Shown here: positions 8,766 through 17,399 of the stretch, in pieces
How the letters are laid out: each line of letters begins with the position of its first letter
How positions within the stretch are numbered: the first letter of the stretch is position 1
Assembly (NCBI GenBank): GCA_964515175.1
Contig: CAZEUR010000007.1
Coordinates: 1-42,797 of the forward strand
Source of the DNA: CAIWGV01 sp964515175
GTDB lineage: Bacteria; Pseudomonadota; Alphaproteobacteria; UBA7879; UBA5542
DNA: 42,797 nucleotides
Direction: 5' to 3'
Notes under the pieces: generated by a model
Told to the model about the DNA's origin: nothing
Database searches by the model: none
Seen by the model: the letters and a program-made list of their open reading frames with translations, nothing else
Position numbers and translations under genes: made by a program

Positions 8766-9332
8766 ATGAAAATTTCTGGAAACAGCATTCGCCCCGGTAA
8801 TGTTATCGAGCATCAAGGTCACTTGTGGGTTGCCGTCAAAATATCCCACACACAACCAGGCAAGGGGGGCGCTTACCTACAGGTAGAACTCAAAGATATT
8901 CAGCGAGGCACAAAACTTAATGAACGATTCCGCTCCAGCGAAACCGTAGAGCGAGTTCATTTGGATGAGAGGGAATACCAATATCTTTTCAACTCGGGTG
9001 ATTCTTATACCTTTATGGATACGGAAACTTACGACCAGATCACTTTGGAAAAAGATTTTTTGGGCGATTCCACAGACTTCCTCCAACCAGACATGATGGT
9101 AACCGTCTGTTTGCACGATGAGAAACCCATTACCATCCGTCTGCCCGACACTCTTGTAATGACGGTAGTGGAAGCAGATCCCGTGGTGAAGGGCCAAACG
9201 GCGTCTTCCTCCTTTAAGCCTGCGCTCTTGGATAACGGCCATCGCGTTATGGTCCCGCCTCATATTGAATCCGGCATGAAGATTGTGGTGAATACCTTAG
9301 ATTCCACCTACGTTGAAAAGGCGAAAGAGTAA
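8766..9332 (+). CDS. efp: Elongation factor P
   Basis: EF-P is a 188-residue protein that enters the ribosomal E site and relieves stalling at consecutive prolines. The N-terminal KOW-like domain holds the loop SHTQPGKGGAY, with Lys33 at its tip, the residue that EpmA/EpmB-type enzymes beta-lysylate in many proteobacteria. Two OB-like domains follow and end in the usual 'GMKIVVNTLDSTYVEKAKE'. The lysine suggests the lysylation pathway rather than the arginine/rhamnose type. An AAGGA site precedes the ATG. Its stop codon shares a base with the suhB start (TAATG), so the two are translationally coupled. Confidence 0.98.
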   Translation: MKISGNSIRPGNVIEHQGHLWVAVKISHTQPGKGGAYLQVELKDIQRGTKLNERFRSSETVERVHLDEREYQYLFNSGDSYTFMDTETYDQITLEKDFLGDSTDFLQPDMMVTVCLHDEKPITIRLPDTLVMTVVEADPVVKGQTASSSFKPALLDNGHRVMVPPHIESGMKIVVNTLDSTYVEKAKE

Positions 9333-10132
9333 TGTTGCGCCAGAGGATTCTCACCGAATCCCCCATTTTGAATGTGATGATTGAAGCAGCTCAAAAGGCC
9401 GGTCGTGGGTTGGTTCGTGATTTTGGGGAAGTGGAAAAACTTCAAGTATCGCGCAAAGGACCTGGGGACTTTGTGTCCAATGCCGACAAAAAAGCCGAGC
9501 GTCGCATTGAGGAAATTTTACTTAAAGCCCGTCCTGATTTCAGTTTTTTGATGGAAGAAAGTGGCGAAAAAAAAGGTCTTGATACGGACAATCGTTGGAT
9601 CGTAGATCCTCTTGATGGAACTCTCAATTTCCTTCATGGCATTCCATGTTTTGCGGTTTCAATTGGATATGAACGCCAAGGAGAGATGGTGGCTGGTGTT
9701 ATTTATAATCCCATCCTGGATGAACTCTTTTGGGCAGAAAAAGGAAAGGGTGCATTTATGAACTCTGAGCGCCTCCGGGTGGCAGGTCGTAAAAATATCC
9801 AAGAATCTCTCTTCATTACGGATGTGACCAACTCTAATCCTGAATCAAAGAAAACCAGCCTCAAACGACAAGAGTCCATGCTTAATGAAGGCGCCATCGT
9901 CCGTCTTTTGGGCTCCACCGTTTTGGGCCTCGCCTATGTGGCCGCAGGTCGCGCAGATGGGTATTTTGGAGGATTCGTTCAGCCCTGGGATGTTGCAGCC
10001 GGGGTTATTATCGTCCGAGAAGCAGGCGGATTTGTGCAAGAAATTGGCGGCGGATCTCACCCTGAAAGCGGAAAAAGCATCATCGCCACCAACATTGATT
10101 TGTTGGAGTCTTTAGATAAAACTGTTAGTTAG
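9332..10132 (+). CDS. suhB: Inositol monophosphatase family protein SuhB
   Basis: This 266-residue Mg-dependent phosphatase of the inositol monophosphatase family is cytoplasmic. Metal-binding residues are visible in LMEESGE (about 73-79) and VDPLDGTLNF (91-100), and the second motif WDVAAGVIIVREAGG is near 218-232. In Enterobacteria SuhB also joins the ribosomal-RNA antitermination complex with NusA; whether that applies here cannot be seen. It follows efp with a one-base stop/start overlap, an arrangement common in Alphaproteobacteria. Its end overlaps the convergent gene by eight bases. Confidence 0.94.
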   Translation: MLRQRILTESPILNVMIEAAQKAGRGLVRDFGEVEKLQVSRKGPGDFVSNADKKAERRIEEILLKARPDFSFLMEESGEKKGLDTDNRWIVDPLDGTLNFLHGIPCFAVSIGYERQGEMVAGVIYNPILDELFWAEKGKGAFMNSERLRVAGRKNIQESLFITDVTNSNPESKKTSLKRQESMLNEGAIVRLLGSTVLGLAYVAAGRADGYFGGFVQPWDVAAGVIIVREAGGFVQEIGGGSHPESGKSIIATNIDLLESLDKTVS

Positions 10133-11258
10133 AAGACTCTAAAAGCACTGCCGCAATCGTCTCAGCAGCAGACCTGGCTTTCTTCCCTTCCTTCTCACGA
10201 GGAATCCCAGTCTGAAGATTATTGTCTAAAAGCTTAATACGTCCCGCCTTAACCTCACTCACCACATGGGCCTTATGAACTGGGTTCATGGCTGTATTTT
10301 CGTAAACAATGGCATGCTGAAACGGAAGTACATCGACACTCTCTGAAATGGAAGAAGTAGACTCCCCTGGCACAAACATAAATCCATTGGTTGCTCGAAC
10401 AGCCCCCAACATCACATCCATATCATTTGAAGGCTGTCCAAACTGAAAATCAAAGACTGTAAAACGATTAGGTAAAACCCCGCTCTTTTTCAACTCCTCT
10501 ACAAACGCGGCAGTTACAAAATCCAGCTTCCCATCCCTATGCGCCGTTTTTATTTCTGTTTTTGTTTCAGGATCATACTTTCCCGTCCTCGGACCATTTG
10601 TAATCAAAAAATGTCCTTTAAAATGTGCCACAGAGCGCGCCAATTGCCTGGCGTTTTCTTCTGTGAAAAAAAGAATCTCGCCTTCAGGTGTTGGCGCATC
10701 TCCACCCAAAATAACGCCTTGATAGAGAGCACTCGAGGGCAGCTGATCCCGTCTCTCCAGATAGGCCTTCTTCACAGCTTCAATTTGTCGGTTATGGGCA
10801 ACTCCAACAGTTTCGATAAGCTGTGTCCGAGAACCCTTCAAGAGTGCTTTAAACTCCTCACGCGCTGCATGAGTCGGCAGCACAATAAAATCTACTTTTC
10901 CAATGAGCTGAGGGTGATCTTTGGTTTCCATATGACAAAGGTGAGCAGTGGTTGCCTGATCTACAGGAAGCAATTTTGAAAAGGAAGGGACAGTTTTCTC
11001 CCCCACGACTAACAGGATAGGCTTTGGTTCTTGTAGAGCCTTACGGAGAGCCTCTGTGAGCTGTTGCTCTTCCCCCATATTAAACTCTCGCACCTCCACG
11101 GGCCGAGACTGGAACATGGCCCGCACAACCCCCCGTATTTGATTTTCGTCCCCTTTATGTCCAAAATCACGATAGATGAAAAGTTGTTGGGCATTGGAAG
11201 CGGCTAGATTTGATAAAAATAAGAAGGCAAAACAGAGAAGAACTCTTTTAATTTTCAT
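10125..11258 (-). CDS. Exported ELM1-like protein (diverged glycosyltransferase-like fold)
   Basis: This 377-residue protein starts MKIKRVLLCFAFLFLSNLAAS and has a clear signal peptide with a probable cut after SNA. I chose the ATG at 11258 because an AAGGGG ribosome site lies 8 bases upstream; the GTG three codons earlier abuts that site and is unlikely. The rest matches the layout of the ELM1 family (related to GT-B glycosyltransferases). It has VILGGDAPTPE in place of the family's glycine loop, LITNGPRTGKYDPE where the family has the SRRT segment, and FVPGESTSSISESVDVLPFQHAIVYEN where the family has VTxDSVSMLSEA. It directly follows a canonical ELM1-family gene by 58 bases. Export of such a fold is unusual. 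Function is unknown. Confidence 0.7.
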   Translation of the reverse strand: MKIKRVLLCFAFLFLSNLAASNAQQLFIYRDFGHKGDENQIRGVVRAMFQSRPVEVREFNMGEEQQLTEALRKALQEPKPILLVVGEKTVPSFSKLLPVDQATTAHLCHMETKDHPQLIGKVDFIVLPTHAAREEFKALLKGSRTQLIETVGVAHNRQIEAVKKAYLERRDQLPSSALYQGVILGGDAPTPEGEILFFTEENARQLARSVAHFKGHFLITNGPRTGKYDPETKTEIKTAHRDGKLDFVTAAFVEELKKSGVLPNRFTVFDFQFGQPSNDMDVMLGAVRATNGFMFVPGESTSSISESVDVLPFQHAIVYENTAMNPVHKAHVVSEVKAGRIKLLDNNLQTGIPREKEGKKARSAAETIAAVLLESSN

Positions 11259-11316
11259 GACAAACACCCCTTTATTAAATCATCAAAGGTTTAGCAAACT
11301 GACGGTAATAGGTCAA

Positions 11317-12282
11317 CTAAACTTTAATCTTTTTCAGATCTTTTTGGAGCTTTTTCAAAACTTCCTGCATATTATTGGGAGCCTTATAAGTCCAATTTTC
11401 TAATTTTCCCTCAAAGGGCTGAACAATGCCTTTCTCTTGAAAAGACTGATAGAATCGATCCAGTCTTCTCCCTCCCCCTTCCAACTGCAAAGCATAAATA
11501 GGTTTTTCTGTGGAAGCAGCTTCCGACAGCATAGACACAGAGTCATTTGTCACCAGGATATAGTCTGCCAAATCCAGAAAGCCATGATACGGGTTATCAC
11601 CCAAGCCATTCCATATATACATAGGAGCCTCGCCAAGCGCTGTTTTAAAAGAATGAAACGCTTCCGAAGACGTTCGCCGTGATGCAGTTACCAGAAAACT
11701 CATGGGTTGCCGCATAGCCATTTGACGCAAGCGAGATCCATAAAACTCCATGAGAGCTGGGCTTGCTCGATGATGCTTGCTATCTCCTCCCAACAAAACC
11801 ACAACCCAAGGCCTCGGTAAATCTTTGGGGATGATGCTTTTCCAGATACGCCCCTCTTTGCTCAATTTTTCTTTGTCTAAATTATGGAGCGCTCCTTGAA
11901 TTTCAATCAAGTTCTTTCCCCCAAGCCCATCATGTTGCGGCGCAATCACCACATCAAAATCAGATAGATCCATCTGAGGATTTTGAAGAAAAATCGTAAA
12001 AATCTCTTTGCCCAATTTTCTTTTGATGGTTGCAACAGGTGCTGCCGCACTCCGAGACGCTGCAATGATTACCTGGGGCCAAGGTTCTTCCAATGAATCT
12101 CCTTTTTTCTCATCCAATGCAACAAGGGGTTGAATCCAGAAAGGAGGGGGTAGCTTGTTCCAAGGAAACTTTGCCTTAATCCTTTTGATAACGGGCTTTA
12201 GGCCCAAAGCCTCTGCAAGCGCAAGGCATTGCTTCTCTGTTCCAATCTTCCCATCTGTTACAATCCATGTTTTAAGGGCCAT
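11317..12282 (-). CDS. Mitochondrial-fission-ELM1-family protein
   Basis: This 321-residue protein lacks a signal peptide and resembles the ELM1 family (formerly DUF1022), common in Alphaproteobacteria and named after a plant mitochondrial fission factor. Family hallmarks seen are WIVTDGKIGTEKQCLALAEAL at the N-terminus, VVLLGGDSKHH, FLVTASRRTSSEAFHSF, NPYHGFLDLADYILVTNDSVSMLSEA and KPIYALQLEGGGRRLDRFY. The fold is predicted to be glycosyltransferase-like and the bacterial function is unknown. An AAAGGAAC site precedes the ATG. It lies downstream of the rpsA terminator, so it likely has its own promoter, and it probably forms a transcript with the exported relative that follows. Confidence 0.87.
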   Translation of the reverse strand: MALKTWIVTDGKIGTEKQCLALAEALGLKPVIKRIKAKFPWNKLPPPFWIQPLVALDEKKGDSLEEPWPQVIIAASRSAAAPVATIKRKLGKEIFTIFLQNPQMDLSDFDVVIAPQHDGLGGKNLIEIQGALHNLDKEKLSKEGRIWKSIIPKDLPRPWVVVLLGGDSKHHRASPALMEFYGSRLRQMAMRQPMSFLVTASRRTSSEAFHSFKTALGEAPMYIWNGLGDNPYHGFLDLADYILVTNDSVSMLSEAASTEKPIYALQLEGGGRRLDRFYQSFQEKGIVQPFEGKLENWTYKAPNNMQEVLKKLQKDLKKIKV

Positions 12283-12509
12283 TAAGCTTGTTCCTTTAAT
12301 TTCTATATTTACCCAATTTTGTCACCCTCAGGAGCAGAGGGATGTCAGGGTCCCACTTTCTGAGTTTAATCCAGGAAACGTTAAAAGGAAAGAAGAGCAT
12401 GAAAGCTATATCCCTATGTCGGCGCCTTGTGCCCCCTCTGGATGACGTTTTAGATTGTATTCTCCATCTCCATTAAATACAGTTATGACTCTTTTTGCAA
12501 TCTTCCAAC

Positions 12510-12542
12510 AAAAAAAAAGCCCCGTCCATTTCTGAACGGGGC
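12510..12542 (-). terminator. Rho-independent terminator of rpsA
   Basis: Read on the minus strand, a GC-rich seven-pair stem (GCCCCGT with ACGGGGC) is followed by nine T residues, 25 bases after the rpsA stop. It cleanly separates rpsA from the downstream ELM1 pair. The rest of the spacer (12283-12509) shows no gene or structure that I recognise. Confidence 0.9.
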
Positions 12543-12566
12543 CCTTCTCACAATAAATCGTATGAT

Positions 12567-14348
12567 TTATTCTGTGTCTTTCTTAGCTTTCTTTGCCTTT
12601 GTAGCTTTTGGAGTCTCCTCAGACTCTGAAGCTTTTTCAGCCTTTGGGGCTTTTTTAGTAGAAGCTTTCTCTTTGATTTTTTCCATATCAATGGCAGCGC
12701 CTAGGATATCTCCCAAACGAGCTCCACTGTCAGAAGAACCGTACTCAGCCATGACTTGCTTCTCTTCCGCAATTTCGCGGGCTTTGATAGACAGACTGAG
12801 CTTGCGTGTCTTTGGATCAACGCTGATGACTTGAGCATCCACACGTTCTCCAACGGCAAATCGTTCTGGTCTTTGCTCAGAGCGATCCTTTGCAAGATCT
12901 CCCTTCCGCAAGAATCCAGGGATTCCCTTATCTGTTGTCACTTCAATTCCGCGATCATTTACAGACTTAACAACACACGTTAGGATATCTCCAGACTTAA
13001 TGCCATCGAGACTTCCGAATGGGTCTTCTTCCAGTTGCTTGATGCCGAGGTTAACCCGCTCTCTGTCAAAATCAACATCCAAAACCTTAGCCCGGATCAC
13101 ATCGCCCTTCTTAAACTTAGCAAGTGTCTCTGGACCAGATCTCTCCCAAGAGATGTCTGCAATATGAACCATTCCATCGATACCCTCTGCAAGCCCTATG
13201 AAAATACCATGCTCAAAGGAATTTTTAAATTCTCCCTCCACAATAGTTCCGATAGGGAACTTGTCGGCAAAATCTTTCCAAGGATTTGGGGTGCATTGCT
13301 TGAGGCTGAGCCCAATACGATGCTTTTCAATGTCCACTTCCAGAACCTTAACGTGAATCTTATCTCCCGCATTTGCAAACTTGCTAGGAGGCACATTCTT
13401 CTTTGTCCAGCTCAGTTCAGACCCATGAACAAGCCCTTCAATTCCCGGTTCCAATTCAACAAAGAAACCATACTCTGTGAAAGACTTCACTGTCCCTTCA
13501 ATTTCTGTACCCGGAATGATACGTGTTTCAAGTCCCGTCCACGGATTTTCTTCAAGCTGCTTGAGTCCCAATGAAATACGATTGTTTTCATTAATTTTCA
13601 GAATCTTAACATTTAATACTTGTCCCACATGCAAAACATCTGAAGGATGTCCCACACGATTCCAAGAAATGTCTGTCACATGGAGCAGTCCATCAATGCC
13701 ACCCAAGTCCACAAAGGCTCCATATTCTGTAAGGTTTTTCACAATTCCTTCCATAATATTTCCCTCTTGAATGGTTGCAATAATCTCACTGCGAGCTTCT
13801 GCACGACTTTCTTCAAGAATAGCCCGACGAGACACAACAATGTTCCCCCGAGGGCGATCCATCTTCAAAATAACAAACGGTTGGGAAATTCCCATCAGAG
13901 AGTAAACATCCTTAATTGGACGTACATCAATCTGGCTGCCTGGCAAAAACGCAGAAGCCCCAGAAATGTCAACGATAAATCCACCCTTCACACGACCTGT
14001 AATCACGCCCATGACGCGTTCTTTTTTGCTGAAAGAAACTTCCAACTCTTCCCAAGCTGCTTCCCTGCGTGCTTTTTCGCGACTGAGGACTATTTCCCCA
14101 TCCCGATTTTCCATACGCTCTAGATAAAGATCCACAATATCTCCAACCTTGAGATCTTGCTCACTTCCAAATCCAAATTCCCGAAGAGCCACACGCCCCT
14201 CAGACTTCAGGCCCACGTCAACCACAGCCACATCATTTTCTAATGCAACAATGGTCCCTTTCATAACCTTTCCTTCAAAACTCTTTATTCCATGCAAAGA
14301 TTGCTCAAGCAACTCTGCAAAATTTTCCGTCACAACACTTTTCGACAT
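12567..14348 (-). CDS. rpsA: 30S ribosomal protein S1
   Basis: S1 is a 593-residue protein that binds mRNA and helps initiation on structured messages. Six S1 RNA-binding repeats are visible. The first begins GTIVALENDVAVVDVG near residue 30, and the strong repeats are GIVKNLTEYGAFVDLGGIDG, GTVKSFTEYGFFVELEPGIE and GEFKNSFEHGIFIGLAEGID. A final divergent repeat reads CVVKSVNDRGIEVTTDKGIPG. The C-terminus is a Lys/Glu/Ala-rich tail (about 555-593), probably disordered. An AAGGTGA site precedes the ATG. In many proteobacteria cmk lies immediately upstream; here an exported protein gene sits between them. Confidence 0.98.
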   Translation of the reverse strand: MSKSVVTENFAELLEQSLHGIKSFEGKVMKGTIVALENDVAVVDVGLKSEGRVALREFGFGSEQDLKVGDIVDLYLERMENRDGEIVLSREKARREAAWEELEVSFSKKERVMGVITGRVKGGFIVDISGASAFLPGSQIDVRPIKDVYSLMGISQPFVILKMDRPRGNIVVSRRAILEESRAEARSEIIATIQEGNIMEGIVKNLTEYGAFVDLGGIDGLLHVTDISWNRVGHPSDVLHVGQVLNVKILKINENNRISLGLKQLEENPWTGLETRIIPGTEIEGTVKSFTEYGFFVELEPGIEGLVHGSELSWTKKNVPPSKFANAGDKIHVKVLEVDIEKHRIGLSLKQCTPNPWKDFADKFPIGTIVEGEFKNSFEHGIFIGLAEGIDGMVHIADISWERSGPETLAKFKKGDVIRAKVLDVDFDRERVNLGIKQLEEDPFGSLDGIKSGDILTCVVKSVNDRGIEVTTDKGIPGFLRKGDLAKDRSEQRPERFAVGERVDAQVISVDPKTRKLSLSIKAREIAEEKQVMAEYGSSDSGARLGDILGAAIDMEKIKEKASTKKAPKAEKASESEETPKATKAKKAKKDTE

Positions 14349-14427
14349 AATATTTAATCACCTTAATAGTAAAATATGACTACCAAACGCTTTAACAGGC
14401 ACAAGCCCCCGATTGATAATCGGCCCC

Positions 14428-14456
14428 ACCATACGAGATTTTTTAAGGTTTTTCAA
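14428..14456 (-). promoter_or_regulatory. Candidate promoter of rpsA
   Basis: On the minus strand TTGAAA (14451-14456) and TATGGT (14428-14433) are separated by 17 bases. The start point would be about 75 bases before the rpsA ATG, leaving a leader that could carry S1 autoregulation. The rest of the 14349-14520 spacer holds a short CCGATT/AATCGG inverted repeat (near 14409) and no gene. Confidence 0.45.
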
Positions 14457-14520
14457 GAAAAGAGTAAGGATTTATTCGGTTTTCGGGCTAAAAAACCCCT
14501 AACAACACGTAAAATCCCCG

Positions 14521-15531
14521 TTATGCCAGACCAAGCTTGGCCTTAACCTGTTCGTGAAGTTCTTGTAGTCTTGCAACACTCCTGTCAAAAGAACCGTGCC
14601 CTCCCATTTGCACAAAGGCATCTGTTGTTGCCCCTTCTACAGGAAGACCTAAAAATCTATGATACATAGCAAACCTTACAAAATTATTAACACAGGAAGT
14701 TAAGGAGTTCATAACGATTGTGATTTGATTAATAAATGTTTTTTTAAGCTCCAGGTCAGAAAAGTCATCCGCATAAAGCATTTTTTCCTCTAAAATTTTG
14801 CTTCTAAGGTAAGCGGCGCCCCACCTGCAAAAATCTGAATTTCCTCCTATCTCCGTTTTAAGAGTTCTTAATACCAAAATTCTCCACTCGTGGCCGCCCC
14901 CTTTTGGTTTCTCAACCTCACCGAACTCTAAAAAATTTTTAAAAAGATCTCCATCGATAAATTTTGCAGGTTTTCCTCCTTTGAAAACAGGCAGGTAACA
15001 GTCCTTCCACCATTTTGCAGGATTATCTGCGAGCGCCTGCCATCCGATTAACCTGGGCTTAATAATTTGTAACGTTTTTTGATTAATTGTAAAAAAATTA
15101 ATTGGAAAAAACGGAAACCGGTCAACCGCGTTGCCCGCGCTTACATACTCATATAAAATGGACTGAACAAATCCATCCATAAAGAACTTCTGAAGATCCG
15201 GCTCTGGCCATGAATCTCCATGCGCATGAAAAGCTGCGGCCTGATCTTGTGTTGAATAACTAAAACCTTGTCCAACACTGGCCTCTACCAATCTCAAAGG
15301 GTATTTTGTCAGGAGTTTGTAGTGACCTTCGTCTTGTACCACCACCCCACAATCCACCAAAATAGCTATGCGCTCTCGTAATTTTTCACGCCCCGGAGCT
15401 TGCAGGTAGCTCTCCTCCAACATTTCTGAAAAGGAATACTTCTTAGCAGCCGCTGCAGAGGCTGCCTCTAAATCAGAAACAACCCCGAAAGAAACTAACA
15501 GCCCAATAATAGTAAAAATCTTAGTCTTCAT
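14521..15531 (-). CDS. Exported protein of unknown function, paralogue of the gene at 21804-22793
   Basis: This 336-residue protein has a signal peptide (about residues 1-22, ending EAAS) followed by an alanine run. I do not recognise its family. It aligns along its length with the protein at 21804-22793. Shared landmarks are YSF near the mature N-terminus, a P-x-GR segment, a GDSWPEPDLQKFF versus GHLWPREKLAKIF block with a YV after it, GAAYLRSKI versus GAAFLREQL, and FLGLPVEGATTDA versus MLGQPVEKAASDA near the C-terminus. There are no other recognisable motifs. A GGGAGTG ribosome site precedes the ATG. It begins 40 bases after cmk and ends 172 bases before rpsA, interrupting a pair usually adjacent. 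A periplasmic or secreted role is inferred. Confidence 0.75.
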   Translation of the reverse strand: MKTKIFTIIGLLVSFGVVSDLEAASAAAAKKYSFSEMLEESYLQAPGREKLRERIAILVDCGVVVQDEGHYKLLTKYPLRLVEASVGQGFSYSTQDQAAAFHAHGDSWPEPDLQKFFMDGFVQSILYEYVSAGNAVDRFPFFPINFFTINQKTLQIIKPRLIGWQALADNPAKWWKDCYLPVFKGGKPAKFIDGDLFKNFLEFGEVEKPKGGGHEWRILVLRTLKTEIGGNSDFCRWGAAYLRSKILEEKMLYADDFSDLELKKTFINQITIVMNSLTSCVNNFVRFAMYHRFLGLPVEGATTDAFVQMGGHGSFDRSVARLQELHEQVKAKLGLA

Positions 15532-15568
15532 AATGTCACTCCCATTGTACGTTGTGCCCTCTTGGATT

Positions 15569-15586
15569 GTATCAAGACCTTGATAC
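15569..15586. promoter_or_regulatory. 18-bp palindrome ahead of the exported-protein gene (candidate operator)
   Basis: GTATCAAG and CTTGATAC form perfect 8-base arms around a 2-base centre. The site spans the cmk stop codon and lies 38 bases before the downstream ATG. The tiny centre suits a dimeric DNA-binding protein better than an RNA hairpin. Confidence 0.4.
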
Positions 15587-16192
15587 GAATGCTATAGTTT
15601 TTTGGAAAACTTCATCCGCTGTTAAGTCAGACGTATCAAGGATATAGGCATCTGCCGCCGGCTTCAAAGGAGCAGCCATCCGCGTTGAGTCTCGACGATC
15701 TCGCACCAAAATTTCTCGCAAAACCTCTCCTAGACCTGGATCTATACCCTTTTCCCGAAGTTCTTTAAGGCGCCGATGAGCCCGCACCTCAGGCCGCGCC
15801 ATAAGAAATATTTTAAAATTTGCGTCGGGAAGTACGATGGTCCCAATATCGCGCCCATCCAGGACCGCTCCATTCCCAGAAAAGGCAAATTCCCTCTGCA
15901 TATCTAGAAGTGCGCTCCGCACAGAAGGAAAAACACTCGCCCGAGACGCGAGACTCGCCACTTCTTGAGTTCTAAGATCTGGGCTTTCAGAAATTTGGCT
16001 AAGTGTCATGGATTTAGCGATTTTAAGGGCTGTTTCTTCCTCAATGGCTTTCACGCCTTCTTTATGAAGCAAAAGACCTAAGGTACGATAAATAAGCCCT
16101 GTGTCCAGATGGAGAAGACCATAATGCTGAGCTACTCTTCTAGAAAGAGTCCCTTTTCCAACCCCAGAAGGACCATCAATGGCAATAATCAT
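15572..16192 (-). CDS. cmk: Cytidylate kinase
   Basis: This 206-residue P-loop kinase phosphorylates CMP and dCMP. The nucleotide loop is GPSGVGKGT (residues 7-15), followed by LHLDTGLIYR, the CMP-binding LDGRDIGTIVLPDANFKIFL and the lid segment VRDRRDSTRMAAPLKPA. The start is set by family length: the conserved MIIAIDGPSG begins at 16192. The open frame continues upstream across the divergent ferredoxin gene, but that part is an antisense shadow. The ribosome site is weak. It is divergent from fdxA with a 75-base spacer. Confidence 0.95.
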   Translation of the reverse strand: MIIAIDGPSGVGKGTLSRRVAQHYGLLHLDTGLIYRTLGLLLHKEGVKAIEEETALKIAKSMTLSQISESPDLRTQEVASLASRASVFPSVRSALLDMQREFAFSGNGAVLDGRDIGTIVLPDANFKIFLMARPEVRAHRRLKELREKGIDPGLGEVLREILVRDRRDSTRMAAPLKPAADAYILDTSDLTADEVFQKTIAFVSRS

Positions 16193-16267
16193 GCTATACC
16201 CATAAAAATTCTTGTCCTCTTCTATCATATTCGGTAAAACTTGACCAGAGTAATTGAGGAGCCCCAC

Positions 16268-16600
16268 ATGACCTACGTTGTAACCGATGCCTGTATCCGC
16301 TGTAAATATATGGATTGCGTGGAGGTCTGTCCCGTGGATTGTTTCCACGAGGGAGAAAACATGCTGGTCATCAACCCTAATATTTGCATTGATTGTGGCG
16401 TGTGTGAGCTTGAATGTCCCGCGGAAGCCATTGTTTCTGGAACCACACCTGACGTGGAAAAATGGGTAGCCCTCAACCAAAAATACAGCGCCCTTTGGCC
16501 TTCCGTAACCCAAGCCGGCATTCCCCCGATAGATGCTAATGAATGGAATGGAAAACCAGACAAAATGCAATATTTTAGCGAAAATCCGGCTAAAAAATAA
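16268..16600 (+). CDS. fdxA: Seven-iron ferredoxin FdxA
   Basis: This 110-residue electron carrier has one [3Fe-4S] and one [4Fe-4S] cluster. Nine cysteines are visible at 9, 12, 17, 21, 25, 40, 43, 46 and 50, in the arrangement CIRCKYMDCVEVCPVDC and CIDCGVCELECP. The C-terminal tail, which includes VEKWVALNQKYSALWPSVTQ, is that of the proteobacterial FdxA family. I chose the ATG at 16268 because GAGGAG lies 6 bases upstream and MTYVVTDAC is the family N-terminus; an earlier in-frame start at 16241 has no support. The redox partner is not apparent from the neighbours. Confidence 0.95.
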   Translation: MTYVVTDACIRCKYMDCVEVCPVDCFHEGENMLVINPNICIDCGVCELECPAEAIVSGTTPDVEKWVALNQKYSALWPSVTQAGIPPIDANEWNGKPDKMQYFSENPAKK

Positions 16601-16696
16601 GAAGACATCTTAATACAATACCAATAAAAACCAACAAATATATGGAAATATTTTTATTTATACCTATATACAACTTGTATTTTAGGAGCCATATAA

Positions 16697-17269
16697 ATGA
16701 AAAGAGTGTTTTTTTTATTATTGTTGTCTATATCTTTTATTGAGCCGCAAGCTTCTTTGGCAGCAGCAGCGGCAACAGAGGAAACTAAACAACGCCTCAC
16801 ACGCCGATCACCTATAGGGGACCATGATATCACTAAAATGGTCGGTTTTCAGTCAGGTCCTGCAACAGCAAAACAGTGCAGAACTATGTTAGCAGAACTG
16901 TCATCGTTTGATGAAAGTACATTTGATTGGGGCAATCTCCAGACAAGAGAGAACTTTAGTTTGTTGGTTAGCATCACCTCTGTTGCCGCAAACAATCTAT
17001 GCGAAATGGTATTTCGCTCAGTTCGCGTTTCTAATTTTCCTACGGTGTATGATCAAGGCGTTGCTCCTGTAATTGGTTATCTCCAACAAAGATTATTTAA
17101 TCCCTCTATTCGCGCATTAAAAGAACGTGGGGTGATCCCTGCGGACAGTCGATTTGGAATTATTCCAGATCTCTCTGCCTCATGCGCTTATCTTGAAGAC
17201 ACAAACGACAACTATATTATCCAAGTCATCCCATCCAGTCTAAACAAAAAAAATAAGACCTTTCTCTAA
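16697..17269 (+). CDS. Small exported protein of unknown function
   Basis: This 190-residue protein has a strong signal peptide (MKRVFFLLLLSISF...) ending in a run of alanines, as seen in the other unrecognised exported proteins here. The mature part has three cysteines (in KQCRTML, NNLCEMV and SASCAYL), so one disulfide is possible. No family is recognised. A short stretch, 'LLVSITSVAANNLCEMVFRS', is faintly like the C-terminal helix region of the exported protein at 14521-15531, but too weak to claim homology. A TAGGAG site lies 9 bases before the ATG. The preceding 96 bases are A/T-rich and could hold a promoter, but no clear elements stand out. Confidence 0.65.
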   Translation: MKRVFFLLLLSISFIEPQASLAAAAATEETKQRLTRRSPIGDHDITKMVGFQSGPATAKQCRTMLAELSSFDESTFDWGNLQTRENFSLLVSITSVAANNLCEMVFRSVRVSNFPTVYDQGVAPVIGYLQQRLFNPSIRALKERGVIPADSRFGIIPDLSASCAYLEDTNDNYIIQVIPSSLNKKNKTFL

Positions 17270-17399
17270 TGTCTTCGGAGAAACAGGCCTAAAAAATGTA
17301 AAGAAGAACAGGAGACAAAGTTTATTTTTGATGGAGGGCAGTACTCAACTAATTTCTACTCCAGGCCTTATTATTTCAAAGTCCCAAGGAATTGCCAAG

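Noticed and set aside
12155..12445. A 96-codon plus-strand frame running from the ELM1 gene into the spacer
   Set aside because: More than half lies antisense to a recognised gene, the composition is odd and no motif or ribosome site supports it.
16193..16570. N-terminal extension of the cmk frame
   Set aside because: It is antisense to fdxA and adds residues before the conserved MIIAIDGPSG start; normal cmk length is reached from 16192.
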